A stretch of 64,000 bases of DNA from Rhodobacter ferrooxidans (GCF_000176015.1 NZ_ACYY01000012.1:1-64000); one strand, 5' to 3'; counted from the first letter of the stretch, positions 49,541 through 59,464 are shown. The notes: generated by a model not told the origin, from the sequence alone. A program made the numbers and translations.

Positions 49541-50206
49541 AGACCGGAGATGGCAGGAAATCTTAACCTTTGGGAACAGGCATGCCAGATCACGCATAAC
49601 GCCGAGGAGGGCTTGTTTGTAGAGAGCCAGTTGACCTCCATCAGCTATATCGGAACTGGCTTCGAGAAAAACATGCGACCAGACCGCAAAGATAGCCTCT
49701 GACCCAGCCATGGTCCCCTCTGACGAGAACATTCTCTTTGGGGAACTTAGGGTAAATGAAGCGAGTGAGAGTGTCACCAACGCAAGAGCTGCGTAGTGAC
49801 CGCACTTCGCAAGTGTGACCACTGGCATAAACCGGCGGAGCGGTTTCCGCATCATGCCTGCGGCAGGCTTCAGCGGGTCATCATCGATCGGCAACCGCGA
49901 TCATATGGAAGCGCGTTCATGGCGGAGAGGATCGTGTCAAACGATCGCAAGGGGGTTTGTATTCGCACCTTTGGCCATGGACGGGGGAAGGGGCTCCTAG
50001 GGTCGGTGACTGGTAAAGACAAATACTGAATGGGGTGTGCAAAGGCAGGATTTTGTGCTGACAGCAGCCAACCTACAACCAATGTGCCAGATAATTTGGC
50101 GAGTTGACCAACTTCTCGGTAAGGATGATGCCCCTCGAGAGTTTTCATCTATACATTATTGGTCGCCCTGCTAGGCTTTCCCAAAACCAACCAACAGGGG
50201 TAAGTC
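49541..50206. other. Intergenic region between the copper and nickel operons
   Basis: No convincing gene. A minus-strand frame at 49535-49894 (from ATG about 49853) with one hydrophobic stretch (YAALALVTLSLASFTLSS) is a weak candidate, and the plus frame at 49796-50029 could be a decayed fragment. No riboswitch recognised upstream of the nik-type operon. Confidence 0.4.
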
Positions 50207-51754
50207 ATGCTGAAGCTCGACCGTCGTTCCTTCCTTGCCACCACGGCGGGATTGTCGTTCCTGTCCGTCCTGCCGCGGGTTGCCCATGCCGATGGCCATG
50301 CCGACACGCTGCGCGTCGCCATCGCGGGCGAGACGGGCGATCTTGACCTGTTGCAGAACGTCTCGACGCTCTCCTCTTACTCTGCCGTATTCGACGCGCT
50401 GATCCACTATGGCCCCGGCGGCGCGCTGGAGCCGGGTCTGGCGACGGCCTGGACGATTGCGGAGGATGGGTTGTCAATCAGCTTTGATCTTCGCGAGGGT
50501 GTCAGCTTCACGGATGGCACCCCGTTTGATGCAACTGCAGCCGAATGGAACCTGAAACGTTGGATGGGAGTGGCCGATTTCTCGTGGATCGGGATTGCCG
50601 ATAACTATGACAACATCACCATCGACGCGCCGAACAAGATCACCGTCAAGCTGAAGCGTCCAGTTCCGGCGGCGCTTTTGGAACTCACAATCGTGCGCCC
50701 GGTCCGCTTCCTGTCGCCAAAGGCGGCGGCGGGCCAGCCGATTGGCACTGGGCCGTGGATCGTGGAGAGCTACTCCTCGACCGAAACCGTGCTGGTGCGC
50801 AACGATGCCTACTGGGGCGAAAAGCCCGCCTTTGGCCGGATGGAACTGAAAGTGGTGCCGGATGAACTGGCCCGCGCCAACGCGCTGCGAGCTGGCGAGC
50901 TGGACGTGATCGGCGGCGACTGGGTCGCGGCCCTGTCGCCGCGCCGCGCCAAGGCGCTGGAGGGCGAAGGCATGACCATCGTGGCCGAGCCGGGCACGGC
51001 GACGACGATCCTCGGCTTTTCGCCGAAGTCGCCGATGATGCAGGACAAGGCCGTGCGTGATGCGATCTTTATGGGCATTGACCGGGCAGCCGTGGCGACG
51101 GTTTTGTTCGAAGGTTATGCGGACCCGACCGCAGACATCTTCCCGACCACCGTGCCAACTGCTGGAGCGCGCACTCCGGTCCCGGCGCGCGATGTGGCCG
51201 CTGCGCAGGCCGCGCTGACGGCAGGCGGCTGGACGGGTGACGCTTCGGGCTGGGCAAAGGACGGGGCGGCGCTGGAGATCGCTTTCCTCGTCTCCGAAGA
51301 ATCCTTCCCCGGGTCGCGCCGGATCGCCGAGATGATTCAGGGCATGCTGATGGAGGTGGGCGTCAAGACCAACATCGAGACGGTCGATAACGCCACAATG
51401 CACGAGCGTCGCCCGAACTTCGACTATGACCTGACTTTCTTCGCGACTTACGGGGCCCCTTACGATCCGCATGGTTCGCTTGGAGCGTCCTTCGTAACCG
51501 CGTCGGATACCGGCCCGGATGGCAAGATCTATGTCCATCCCGATCTAGATGCACTGGTGGCGACCGCGCTGGAAACCGGAGGCGATTCCCGCCAAGGCGC
51601 GATGCAGGCAGTTTACGATTGGTTGCGCGACAACACGGCGGCCTGCCCGCTGGTGGTGACGCAGCGGCTGTGGGCCGTGAACCCGCGGGTGAAAGGTTTC
51701 ACCCTGCCGGCCACGGACTATGACCTGCCGTTCAAAGGCATCACGCTGGGTTGA
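50207..51754 (+). CDS. nikA: Periplasmic substrate-binding protein, NikA-like
   Basis: 515 aa, SBP family 5. A Tat-type signal (RRSFLATTAG, cleavage near 28) leads to the SBP_bac_5 domain (FDALIHYGPGGALEPGLA, FTDGTPFDATAAEWNLKR, TGPWIVESY). YGAPYDPH near residue 430 matches the NikA region that carries the Ni-binding His. Peptide-binding is the general alternative, but the surrounding Ni/Co genes favour nickel, probably as a Ni-histidine complex. First of five tightly packed genes. Confidence 0.75.
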   Translation: MLKLDRRSFLATTAGLSFLSVLPRVAHADGHADTLRVAIAGETGDLDLLQNVSTLSSYSAVFDALIHYGPGGALEPGLATAWTIAEDGLSISFDLREGVSFTDGTPFDATAAEWNLKRWMGVADFSWIGIADNYDNITIDAPNKITVKLKRPVPAALLELTIVRPVRFLSPKAAAGQPIGTGPWIVESYSSTETVLVRNDAYWGEKPAFGRMELKVVPDELARANALRAGELDVIGGDWVAALSPRRAKALEGEGMTIVAEPGTATTILGFSPKSPMMQDKAVRDAIFMGIDRAAVATVLFEGYADPTADIFPTTVPTAGARTPVPARDVAAAQAALTAGGWTGDASGWAKDGAALEIAFLVSEESFPGSRRIAEMIQGMLMEVGVKTNIETVDNATMHERRPNFDYDLTFFATYGAPYDPHGSLGASFVTASDTGPDGKIYVHPDLDALVATALETGGDSRQGAMQAVYDWLRDNTAACPLVVTQRLWAVNPRVKGFTLPATDYDLPFKGITLG

Positions 51755-51778
51755 CCTGACCCAAGGAGGGCGAATTCG

Positions 51779-52720
51779 ATGCAACGCATGTTCATGCGGC
51801 GAGTGGGGCTTGCCCTCCTTCTGATGCTGGCGGCGACGGCGCTGACCTTTTGGCTGGTTACAGCCGCCCCCGGAAACGTGGCAGCCCTTATTGCCGAACG
51901 GGCAGCGGGTGCGGGCGCAGATGGCGAGATGATCGCCAAGATCGCCGATGATCTGGGCCTGAACGATCCCCTGCCAGTGCGCTATGCGCGCTGGCTAGGG
52001 GATGCCTTAACCGGGGATTTCGGAGTCAGCCTGCGGACCGGCAAGCCGATGGCCGAGGAATTCGCCGAGCGTATTCCGATGACGCTCGCGCTGCTGGCGG
52101 GCGGCGGGGTTCTGGCGCTGGTTTTGTCCTTGGCGATGGGCATCGCCGGGGCTGCGTCGAACGGCGGCATTGTCGACCGGGTGCTGCACGGGTTGGCTCT
52201 GGTCGGAGCCTCGACCCCGAACTTCTTCGTCGCGGCTATGCTGGTGATCGTGTTCTCGGTCTGGCTCGGGATGGTGCCGACCTTCGGTGTAGCCGGCCTG
52301 ACCTCTTGGCTGCTGCCCTGGATCACCATCGCGCTCTTCCCGGCTTCGGTGCTGGCGCGCGTCGTGCGCGTGAATCTGCAAGACACCATGTCGCGCCCCT
52401 TCGCAACCACGGGTTTTGCCAAGGGCCTGACCCGCAGCGCGGTCTTGCTGCGTGAAGCTCTGCCAAACATCGCTATCCCCTACATGACCACCTTCGGCGC
52501 GCAGTTCACGCTGATGATCATCGGCGCCATTGTGGTCGAGCGGGTGTTCGGCCTGAACGGCGTAGGTGCCTTCTTTATCGAGGCGATCCGGTTTCGGGAT
52601 TTCATCGGGATGCAGGCGATCCTGACGCTGTTCGTGGTGTTCTTTGTCTCGATCAACTTACTCGTCGACGTCTTGGCGATGCTGGCAGATCCCCGTCTCC
52701 GCCGCCCGAGGAAAGCATGA
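51779..52720 (+). CDS. nikB: ABC transporter permease, NikB-like
   Basis: 313 aa, six predicted TM helices and the BPD_transp_1 layout (N-terminal helix, periplasmic part DDLGLNDPLPVRYARWLGDA, then the EAA loop REALPNIAIPYMTTFG). Forms the membrane channel with NikC. Start follows AAGGAGG. ATGA overlap with the next gene. Confidence 0.78.
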   Translation: MQRMFMRRVGLALLLMLAATALTFWLVTAAPGNVAALIAERAAGAGADGEMIAKIADDLGLNDPLPVRYARWLGDALTGDFGVSLRTGKPMAEEFAERIPMTLALLAGGGVLALVLSLAMGIAGAASNGGIVDRVLHGLALVGASTPNFFVAAMLVIVFSVWLGMVPTFGVAGLTSWLLPWITIALFPASVLARVVRVNLQDTMSRPFATTGFAKGLTRSAVLLREALPNIAIPYMTTFGAQFTLMIIGAIVVERVFGLNGVGAFFIEAIRFRDFIGMQAILTLFVVFFVSINLLVDVLAMLADPRLRRPRKA

Positions 52721-53610
52721 AAAACTGGCCCTGGGCGATCCTTGCCCCCGCACTCCTCTTTGTCCTGATCGGCCTTTTCGCACCTTGGATCATGACGCAT
52801 GACCCCGCTTCGCAGGATTATAGCGCACTGCTGAAAGGGCCGTCGGGCGCGCACTGGCTGGGCACCGACTATCTTGGCCGCGACATGTTCAGCCGCATCA
52901 TCGGTGGCGCGCGCACGTCGCTGGTGGCCATGGCCTTCGTTCTGGTGGCGGCACTGGCCATCGGCGTCGTGATCGGGTCCTTTGCCGGCTATGTCGGCGG
53001 CAAGACCGAACTGGTGCTGATCTCGGTCATCGACATCGCGCTGGCACTGCCCTCGCTGGTTATTGCGCTTGCACTGATGGGCGTGTTCTCGGGCGAGAAT
53101 TTCAGTTGGATGAGCGATTACTGGAAGATGATCGTCGCCCTGACGCTGGCTTGGTGGGCGAACTACGCTCGCATGAGTCGTGCGGTCGTGGTGGCCGAAC
53201 TTCAGCAGCCCTATATTGAGGCGGCCCGCGTGATGGGGGCGTCGCATATCTGGATCTTCACGCGCCACATCCTGCCGCATGTTCTGGGGCTGGTTGTGGT
53301 CTATGCAAGCGCCGATGCGGGTGCGCTGGTGCTGGCAATTGCCACGCTCTCGTTCCTGGGTCTGGGCGTCGCTCCGCCCACGCCCGAGTGGGGCCAGATG
53401 CTGGTCGATGGCATGTCCTATATCGAAGAGAACCCGGCGCTGGTGATCATACCGGGCTTGGCGCTGACCGCCGTTGTCGTCAGCTTCAACCTGCTGGGTG
53501 AGGCCTTCGCCCTGCAAAAGGTGCCCCGCGCTGTGCGAGGACGCTTCCTTGCCCGCAAGAAGGCCGCCCGCGCTGCCGAAGACGCTGCCCGGAAAGAGGT
53601 GGAGGCATGA
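52717..53610 (+). CDS. nikC: ABC transporter permease, NikC-like
   Basis: 297 aa. N-terminal OppC-type helix and HWLGTDYLGRDMFSRII, then the permease core with EAA loop (EAARVMGASHIWIFTRHILPH). The C-terminal 25 residues are unusually basic/Ala-rich. Overlaps both neighbours by ATGA. Confidence 0.78.
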   Translation: MKNWPWAILAPALLFVLIGLFAPWIMTHDPASQDYSALLKGPSGAHWLGTDYLGRDMFSRIIGGARTSLVAMAFVLVAALAIGVVIGSFAGYVGGKTELVLISVIDIALALPSLVIALALMGVFSGENFSWMSDYWKMIVALTLAWWANYARMSRAVVVAELQQPYIEAARVMGASHIWIFTRHILPHVLGLVVVYASADAGALVLAIATLSFLGLGVAPPTPEWGQMLVDGMSYIEENPALVIIPGLALTAVVVSFNLLGEAFALQKVPRAVRGRFLARKKAARAAEDAARKEVEA

Positions 53611-54629
53611 GCCGGCATAGCCAGAATGGGCCGATCTACGAGGTCGAAGGGCTGGTGATCGACCTTTACACACCGACAGTGTCGGTCCGCGCCGTGGATG
53701 GGGCGGGGTTTTATGTGGCTCCGGGAGAGACACTGGCGATTGTCGGTGAGAGCGGCTCGGGCAAGACGGTGATGACCCTGGGGCCGTTGGGACTCCTGCC
53801 TGAAGGCGTTGCAGTCGACCTGCGCGGAACGGCACGGGCGGATGGGAAGGACATTCTTTCCATGTCGCCCACCGACCTCAGCCGGCTGCGCGGCGGTTTC
53901 TTTGGCGTGATCTTTCAGGACCCGATGTCAGCACTTAACCCGATGCTGAAAATCGGCCCGCAGCTTGCCGAACAGGCCCGCCGCTTTGCCGGGTTGTCGG
54001 CGACTGAGGCTCGGAAGGAAGCGGTATCGCTGCTTGCGCGTTCCGGCATCCCGGATCCCGAGGATCGTTATGATCGATATCCGCATGAGCTGTCTGGAGG
54101 TATGCTGCAACGCGCGATGATCGCACTGGCGCTGGCGGCACGGCCAAGGGTGCTGATTGCGGACGAGCCGACAACGGCGCTGGATGCCACGGTGCAGGCG
54201 CAGATACTCGCTCTGATCCGCCAGATCCAGAAGGAGGACGGCATTGCAGTGATCCTCATCACCCATGACATTGGCGCAGTGTCGGTGCTCGCCGACCGCG
54301 TGGCTGTGCTTTACGCAGGCCAGGTGGCCGAGGAGGGCAGCGCCATCGATGTGCTGACAGCACCCGTGCATCCCTACACCCGCGGGCTTCTCGCCTCGGT
54401 CCCCGACTTCCGCAGCGACAACGCGACGGGTACGAAGGAAATCCCCGGCATTCCGCCCAACCAAGCGCAGCTGGAACCCGGTTGCCGCTTTGCCGATCGC
54501 TGCGAACTGGTCCAGCCCCAGTGCCGAACCCACCGCCCGCCGCTGGTCAAGGTGGGCGCAGGCTCGGTGCCGCATCGCGTCGCCTGTCCCGTTGTCATCG
54601 CCGCCGAGGGGATCGTGACCCATGACTGA
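53607..54629 (+). CDS. nikD: ABC transporter ATPase, NikD/DppD-like
   Basis: 340 aa. Walker A GESGSGKTV, Q-loop FQDPMSALNP, signature ELSGGMLQRAMIA, Walker B VLIADEPTTALD, and the oligopeptide-type C-terminal Cys motif (CRFADRCELVQPQCRTH), which binds an FeS or zinc in DppD/OppD relatives. Overlaps the next gene by 8 nt. Confidence 0.82.
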   Translation: MSRHSQNGPIYEVEGLVIDLYTPTVSVRAVDGAGFYVAPGETLAIVGESGSGKTVMTLGPLGLLPEGVAVDLRGTARADGKDILSMSPTDLSRLRGGFFGVIFQDPMSALNPMLKIGPQLAEQARRFAGLSATEARKEAVSLLARSGIPDPEDRYDRYPHELSGGMLQRAMIALALAARPRVLIADEPTTALDATVQAQILALIRQIQKEDGIAVILITHDIGAVSVLADRVAVLYAGQVAEEGSAIDVLTAPVHPYTRGLLASVPDFRSDNATGTKEIPGIPPNQAQLEPGCRFADRCELVQPQCRTHRPPLVKVGAGSVPHRVACPVVIAAEGIVTHD

Positions 54630-55608
54630 TGCCCCAATGACCGACGCAATTGTCGCCAAGGGCCTCAAGGTCCACTTCCAGACCGCTGCAGGCCTCGTCC
54701 GCGCGGTCGATGGCGTTGATCTGACCGTCGCGCAAGGTGCGTTCCACGGCATCGTCGGCGAAAGCGGATGCGGCAAGACCACGCTCGCCCGCGCGCTGAT
54801 CGGGCTGCAAAGTGCCACGGAGGGGCAAGTGCAGATCCTAGGCCGCGACCGTTCCGACTGGGCGCGATCCGACCGCAAGGGCTTTGCTCGCGCCGTGCAG
54901 TTCATCTTCCAGGACCCGCTCGGCAGCATGAGCCGCCGCCAGACTGTCGGCCAAACCTTGGAGGAACCTCTGCAGATCCACGGCGTCGGCGATGCGAAAG
55001 CCCGCCGGGCGCGTGTCGCTGAACTCCTCGACCTCGTGGCCTTGCCGGCAACGGTTCTGGACCGTTTGCCGCGCTCGCTATCAGGTGGGCAGCGGCAGCG
55101 CGTGTCTATTGCCCGGGCGCTGGCGCTATCGCCACAGGTCCTGATCTGCGACGAGCCGCTGTCGGCGCTGGACGTGTCCGTCCGGGCGCAGATTGTCAAC
55201 CTCTTCGCCCGGCTTCAGGCACAGCTGGGCCTGACCATCGTCATCGTCGCCCACGACCTGGCCATCGTCCGCGAGGTTTGTTCGGCCGTTACCGTCATGT
55301 ATCTGGGTCGCGTCGCCGAGGAAGGGGTTGCGAAGTCTCTCTTCGCCGACCCCGCCCATCCCTACAGTCAGGCGCTTCTCTCCGCCGTTCCCTCGCCCGA
55401 CCCCCGGATCGAAGCGACACGTCCGCGCATCCTGCTGGCGGGCGACCCACCCAGCCCGCGCAATCCGCCGCCTGGGTGTCGGTTCTCGACGCGCTGCCCG
55501 GTGGTCGAACCACGCTGCCGCGAAACGGAGCCTGCCCTTCGGGCCGTGCAGCATGGTGGAGCTGCTGCCTGCCACCTTGCCGACGCAAACATTCATGCCA
55601 TGATCTGA
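54622..55608 (+). CDS. nikE: ABC transporter ATPase, NikE/DppF-like
   Basis: 328 aa. Walker A GESGCGKTT, FQDPLGSMSRR, signature SLSGGQRQRVSIA, Walker B LICDEPLSALD, and a C-terminal Cys motif (CRFSTRCPVVEPRCRE). Second ATPase of the importer. The regulator gene starts 3 nt after its stop. Confidence 0.82.
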   Translation: MTDAPMTDAIVAKGLKVHFQTAAGLVRAVDGVDLTVAQGAFHGIVGESGCGKTTLARALIGLQSATEGQVQILGRDRSDWARSDRKGFARAVQFIFQDPLGSMSRRQTVGQTLEEPLQIHGVGDAKARRARVAELLDLVALPATVLDRLPRSLSGGQRQRVSIARALALSPQVLICDEPLSALDVSVRAQIVNLFARLQAQLGLTIVIVAHDLAIVREVCSAVTVMYLGRVAEEGVAKSLFADPAHPYSQALLSAVPSPDPRIEATRPRILLAGDPPSPRNPPPGCRFSTRCPVVEPRCRETEPALRAVQHGGAAACHLADANIHAMI

Positions 55609-55611
55609 CGC

Positions 55612-56340
55612 ATGCACGACCACGCACCCGATACACGTCCGGCAACCTTGCACGCCCGTATTCGGGCCGAGGTGGAGGCACGCATCCTGTCTGGCGAGTT
55701 AAAGCCAGGCGATCGTCTTCCGACGGAAACGGAAATGATGGCCCGCTATAGCTGTTCACGGATGACGGTGAACAAGGCGATGGCCTCACTTGCAGCAACA
55801 GGACTGATCATCCGCAATCGCCGCGCGGGCACCAGCGTCGCCCGGCCAAAGATGCACGCAGGTGTGCTGACGATCCCAGACATTCGCGCCAACATCGAGG
55901 CGCGCGGGGCCCGCTATGGCTATCAAGCCGTCCTCGATGAACTGCGCCCGCCCTGCTGCGTGCATTTGGGGTCCGAAGGACATCATTTGGGCCAAAGCCG
56001 CTTCGTCCGCTCTATCCATCACGCAGATGACAGTCCCGTTCTTATCGAGGACCGGCACATCTTTCTCGATGCTGTGCCCGGTGCAGCAGAGGCGGATTTT
56101 CGAACCGAACCGCCCGGACCTTGGTTGCTGGGACATGTGCCCTGGACAGAAGCCGAACATCGGATTGCAGCAATCGCCGCCGATCCATTAACAGCCCGCT
56201 GCCTTGAGATCAGCATTGGTATGCCGTGCCTCTTGGTCGAGAGGAGGACGTGGCGCGGTGAGGAAACCTTGACGATTGCCAAGCAGGTATTCCGTGGTGA
56301 CGCCTTTGATCTGACAGCTAGATTTGGACCGTCGTCCTGA
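55612..56340 (+). CDS. GntR/HutC-family regulator (UTRA domain)
   Basis: 242 aa. N-terminal winged helix (ILSGELKPGDRLPTETEMMARYSCSRMTVNKAM), C-terminal UTRA ligand domain (VLIEDRHIFLDAVPGAA, VPWTEAEHRIAAIAAD, CLLVERRTWRGEE). The UTRA part resembles HutC, which responds to urocanate, more than sugar- or fatty-acid-sensing members. Last gene of the nik-type operon, so probably its regulator. NikR-type Ni regulation is absent. See findings. Confidence 0.8.
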   Translation: MHDHAPDTRPATLHARIRAEVEARILSGELKPGDRLPTETEMMARYSCSRMTVNKAMASLAATGLIIRNRRAGTSVARPKMHAGVLTIPDIRANIEARGARYGYQAVLDELRPPCCVHLGSEGHHLGQSRFVRSIHHADDSPVLIEDRHIFLDAVPGAAEADFRTEPPGPWLLGHVPWTEAEHRIAAIAADPLTARCLEISIGMPCLLVERRTWRGEETLTIAKQVFRGDAFDLTARFGPSS

Positions 56341-56345
56341 TCCCG

Positions 56346-56777
56346 TCAGCTTGCTAGGCCGTGTGTGATCCACGCAAGCGCCAGATACCGACCGCCTTTG
56401 GCCAAGGTAACTATCAGCAAGAATCGCCCGAATGGTTCGCGCAGCACGCCGGCGACAAGGGTTAAGGGATCGCCGATCACGGGAACCCACGAGGCCAACA
56501 AGCTCCAATGTCCCCAACGCGCATACCAGCCTGTGGCCTTATCGATCTGCGTTACGGATGCTGGAAACCAGCGGCGGCCGGCAAAGCGAATGAGAAACCT
56601 CCCCATCGCCCAGTTCACAGCAGAGCCGAGCACGTTGCCGACCGTTGCAACCAACAGAAGCAGCCAGACCGGTTGGTTCGCTGAAAGGATCAAAGCAACC
56701 AGCACCGCCTCGGACTGTGCAGGGATCAGCGTGGCGGCGGCAAAGGCTGCCAGAAACAAACCACCAAGCTCGATCAT
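56346..56777 (-). CDS. DedA/YqaA-family membrane protein
   Basis: 143 aa with four or five hydrophobic helices. It has the SNARE-associated/DedA pattern: VATVGNVLGSAVNWAMGRF and SWVPVIGDPLTLVAGVLREP, the YqaA-type short form. Last gene of the Ni/Co efflux operon, 2 nt after the MFS gene, convergent with the GntR gene. A transport or envelope role in metal resistance is inferred. Confidence 0.75.
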   Translation of the reverse strand: MIELGGLFLAAFAAATLIPAQSEAVLVALILSANQPVWLLLLVATVGNVLGSAVNWAMGRFLIRFAGRRWFPASVTQIDKATGWYARWGHWSLLASWVPVIGDPLTLVAGVLREPFGRFLLIVTLAKGGRYLALAWITHGLAS

Positions 56778-56779
56778 GA

Positions 56780-58087
56780 TCAGGCCGCGCGTGGCCAGCG
56801 GCGGTGCAAATCGTCGATCACGAAGGCATGAGCGTGATGGGGCCCATGTTCGGCCAGATGCGGGTGATCAGGTGGCAGGTCCGGGTGGTCGTGCGCCATT
56901 TCACTGGCGTCCTGCGTCGGCCAGATGCGCAACACGGCCACAAGCCCAAGCGAGCCGATCCCGGCAAGAACGAGGGCCGCAGCCGTCAGCCCCGCCCCTG
57001 CGCCGATCCAGCCCGCCAGCGGATAGGTCACCAGCCAACAGGCATGCGACAGCGCGAACTGCGCGGCAAACACAGCGCCCCGGTCAGCTTCGCGCGCAGA
57101 ACGGTTGATGATGCGGCCAATGGGCGTCTGCGTCAGCGAAAAGCCAAAGCCTATAACCGCCCAAAGCGCGATCAGCACGGCAAGGCTGCCCACCAGAGGC
57201 ACCAGCGCCACGCCCGCGACCATGAGGGCGGCGCCTCCGATCATCACCGGGCGGTCCGCCAGCCGGTCAAGGATGCGGGGCAGAAGGAACGCCGCCAGCA
57301 TCGACCCCGCGCCAAAACCCGCGAAGGCCAGCGCCACGGATTCCTCGCCAAAACCCAGCCGGGCCTGCACCAGAACCACGGTGTTCACATAGACCATCGC
57401 ACCGGCGGCAGCGACGGCTGCCTCCATCACCATCAGACCGCGCAGGCGCGGCGTTCGGGTGTAGATGCGGATGCCCTTGGTCACATCGGCCCAGAAATGA
57501 CCGGGTTCGACCTGCGCCCGACCCGGCAAGCGCGCTGTGACCACCAAAAGGGCAGAGGCGACAAAGCCCACCACGGTGCCGGCGAACAGCACCGGAAAAC
57601 TGACCACGGTCAAGAGAAGCGCCGCGATCATGGGCGAGGCGAGTTGTTCCAGATCCTCGGCCAGACGTAGCAGCGAAAGAGCGTTGGTATAGTCGTCTTC
57701 ATCCTTCAAGACATCGGGGATCACCGCCTGGAAGGCAGGCGTGAATCCAGCCGAGGCGGCTTGGAGGAAAAAGATCAGCACATAAATCTGCCAGACCTGA
57801 TCAACGAAAGGCAGGCAGGCGATGACGGCCGCGCGGATCAGGTCCAGTGCCACCAGAAAGGCCCGGCGCGGCAAGCGTTCGGCGATGGCGGCCGCTACCG
57901 GGGCCAGCGTGACATAGGCCACCATCTTGATTGCCAGGGCGGTGCCGAGCACGGCACCCGCGTTGTCACCAGCGAGCTTCCAAGCCAGAAGACCAAGTGC
58001 CACAGTCGCAAGACCTGTGCCCACCAACGCCACGATCTGTGCGGCAAAGAGGTGGCGAAAGGTCGGGTTTTTTAACGTTTTAAGCAT
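56780..58087 (-). CDS. MFS efflux protein with His-rich tail, NreB-like
   Basis: 435 aa, about 11-12 TM helices of an MFS exporter (motif-A-like AIAERLPRRAFLVALD) and a C-terminal cytoplasmic tail with about ten His in 35 residues (AHDHPDLPPDHPHLAEHG). Ni-resistance exporters NreB/NrsD carry such tails. Operon with dmeR and dmeF supports Ni/Co export. Confidence 0.75.
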   Translation of the reverse strand: MLKTLKNPTFRHLFAAQIVALVGTGLATVALGLLAWKLAGDNAGAVLGTALAIKMVAYVTLAPVAAAIAERLPRRAFLVALDLIRAAVIACLPFVDQVWQIYVLIFFLQAASAGFTPAFQAVIPDVLKDEDDYTNALSLLRLAEDLEQLASPMIAALLLTVVSFPVLFAGTVVGFVASALLVVTARLPGRAQVEPGHFWADVTKGIRIYTRTPRLRGLMVMEAAVAAAGAMVYVNTVVLVQARLGFGEESVALAFAGFGAGSMLAAFLLPRILDRLADRPVMIGGAALMVAGVALVPLVGSLAVLIALWAVIGFGFSLTQTPIGRIINRSAREADRGAVFAAQFALSHACWLVTYPLAGWIGAGAGLTAAALVLAGIGSLGLVAVLRIWPTQDASEMAHDHPDLPPDHPHLAEHGPHHAHAFVIDDLHRRWPRAA

Positions 58088-58096
58088 GTGTGGCTT

Positions 58097-59464
58097 TCAA
58101 TGGTGATGCCCGTCCGGCTCCACCATGCGGAACGGAAGGGTTTCGGATGTGTCATTCGCGGTCAACACGAGCGTTGCGTTGAACTCATGCGGCTCGGCAG
58201 GCACGGCATGGCTGGTCAATCTGTGGTGGTTGTCCATGTCCGGCATAAGCTCAAGAATTTCCGGGCCATCGGGGCGATCAATCACCACCTTTGCCGATAG
58301 TCCCTCGACATGCCGCGCCAGCGTAAGGCGCATTCTTTCACCACCTGGCGTATCCACAATCTCTACCACACCCGCAGCAAGCCCGGTTTCGAACCGGAAC
58401 GGTTCTGGTGCATGGTGGTGCGAATGTGCGTCAGAATGGTGCAGCGCGGCAGCATGACCGGTGCTGTCATGCGCCGGCGCTTCGATCCGGATCGAGACCT
58501 GCGACAGGACCGGCAGATGTGCGAAGAGTTCTGTCCGCATGTGATCAACGATCCGCAAGGCGTCAGCCAGGGGCAATGTCTCATCGATCTGGACGGACAT
58601 TTCTGCGTGCAGCCGGTGGCCCAGCCAGCGTGCCTGCACCGCATGAACACGCTGCACCCCTGCGACATGCTCGGCGACGTGATCGATTTCGTTCAGGATG
58701 TCCGGCTCAACGCCATCCAGCATGCGGGTCAGCACGGCCCGTGCGGATTGCCAGACAATCACGAAAATGGCTGCCGTGATCACCAATCCAACAATCGGAT
58801 CGGCCAGCGGAAATCCCATCCAGATACCGAGGGCTCCCAGAACGACGGCGAGGCTAGTAAATCCGTCGGTGCGGGCATGATAGCCATCGGCGATCAGGGC
58901 GGCCGAATTGATTTCGCGTCCTACGCGGATGCGAAAAACGGCGACCGCCTCGTTGCCGAAAAACCCGATGACACCGGCTGCCAAGACCCAGCCAAGATGC
59001 GTGATCGGTTGCGGGTCAATGAGGCGCAAGATCGATTGGTAGCCCGCGACAATGGCCGAAAAGAGAATGATCGCCACTATGAACAGCCCGGCAAGATCCT
59101 CGACCCGGCCCAGACCGTAAGTAAAGGTGCGCGAAGGCTTGCGGCGCGCCAGCATGAAGGCGACCCAGAGCGGAATTGCTGTTACCGCATCCCCGACATT
59201 GTGAATCGTATCGGCAAGCAGGGCGACCGAGCCCGAGATGATGACCACTACCAGTTGCGTCGCCGCCGTTAGTGCCAAGATCACGAACGACCATTTTATC
59301 GCCCAGATACCGCGGCTCGTGGTGGCGATGGTCGGGTCGATCACACCGTGCGTGTGACCATGCCCCCCGCTCCCATGGTCATGCCCCCCGGAATGGCCGT
59401 GTCCGTGGCCACCAAGAACGTGGTCGCCGTCCCCATATCCGAGCCAAGACAATAACGATTTCAT
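58097..59464 (-). CDS. dmeF: Cation diffusion facilitator, DmeF-like, with C-terminal extension
   Basis: 455 aa. A His-rich N-terminus (GGHGHGHSGGHDHGSGGH), six TM helices with HxxxD-type sites (LLADTIHNVGDA and ALIADGYHARTDG), and a cytoplasmic metallochaperone-like domain. It then continues about 115 residues beyond a usual CDF: a His-rich linker (HHSDAHSHHHAP) and a strand-rich domain ending in DGHHH. DmeF exports Co and Ni. AAGGGA upstream; coupled to dmeR. Confidence 0.85.
   Translation of the reverse strand: MKSLLSWLGYGDGDHVLGGHGHGHSGGHDHGSGGHGHTHGVIDPTIATTSRGIWAIKWSFVILALTAATQLVVVIISGSVALLADTIHNVGDAVTAIPLWVAFMLARRKPSRTFTYGLGRVEDLAGLFIVAIILFSAIVAGYQSILRLIDPQPITHLGWVLAAGVIGFFGNEAVAVFRIRVGREINSAALIADGYHARTDGFTSLAVVLGALGIWMGFPLADPIVGLVITAAIFVIVWQSARAVLTRMLDGVEPDILNEIDHVAEHVAGVQRVHAVQARWLGHRLHAEMSVQIDETLPLADALRIVDHMRTELFAHLPVLSQVSIRIEAPAHDSTGHAAALHHSDAHSHHHAPEPFRFETGLAAGVVEIVDTPGGERMRLTLARHVEGLSAKVVIDRPDGPEILELMPDMDNHHRLTSHAVPAEPHEFNATLVLTANDTSETLPFRMVEPDGHHH

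Noticed and set aside
49796-50029. Possible transposase remnant
   Set aside because: Short frame with no catalytic motif; could not be tied to any IS family.
50474-55199. Long minus-strand frames opposite nikA-nikE
   Set aside because: Shadows of clearly recognisable ABC transporter genes.
56804-59272. Plus-strand frames opposite the MFS and DmeF genes
   Set aside because: Shadows; Arg/Gln/His-rich with no motif.
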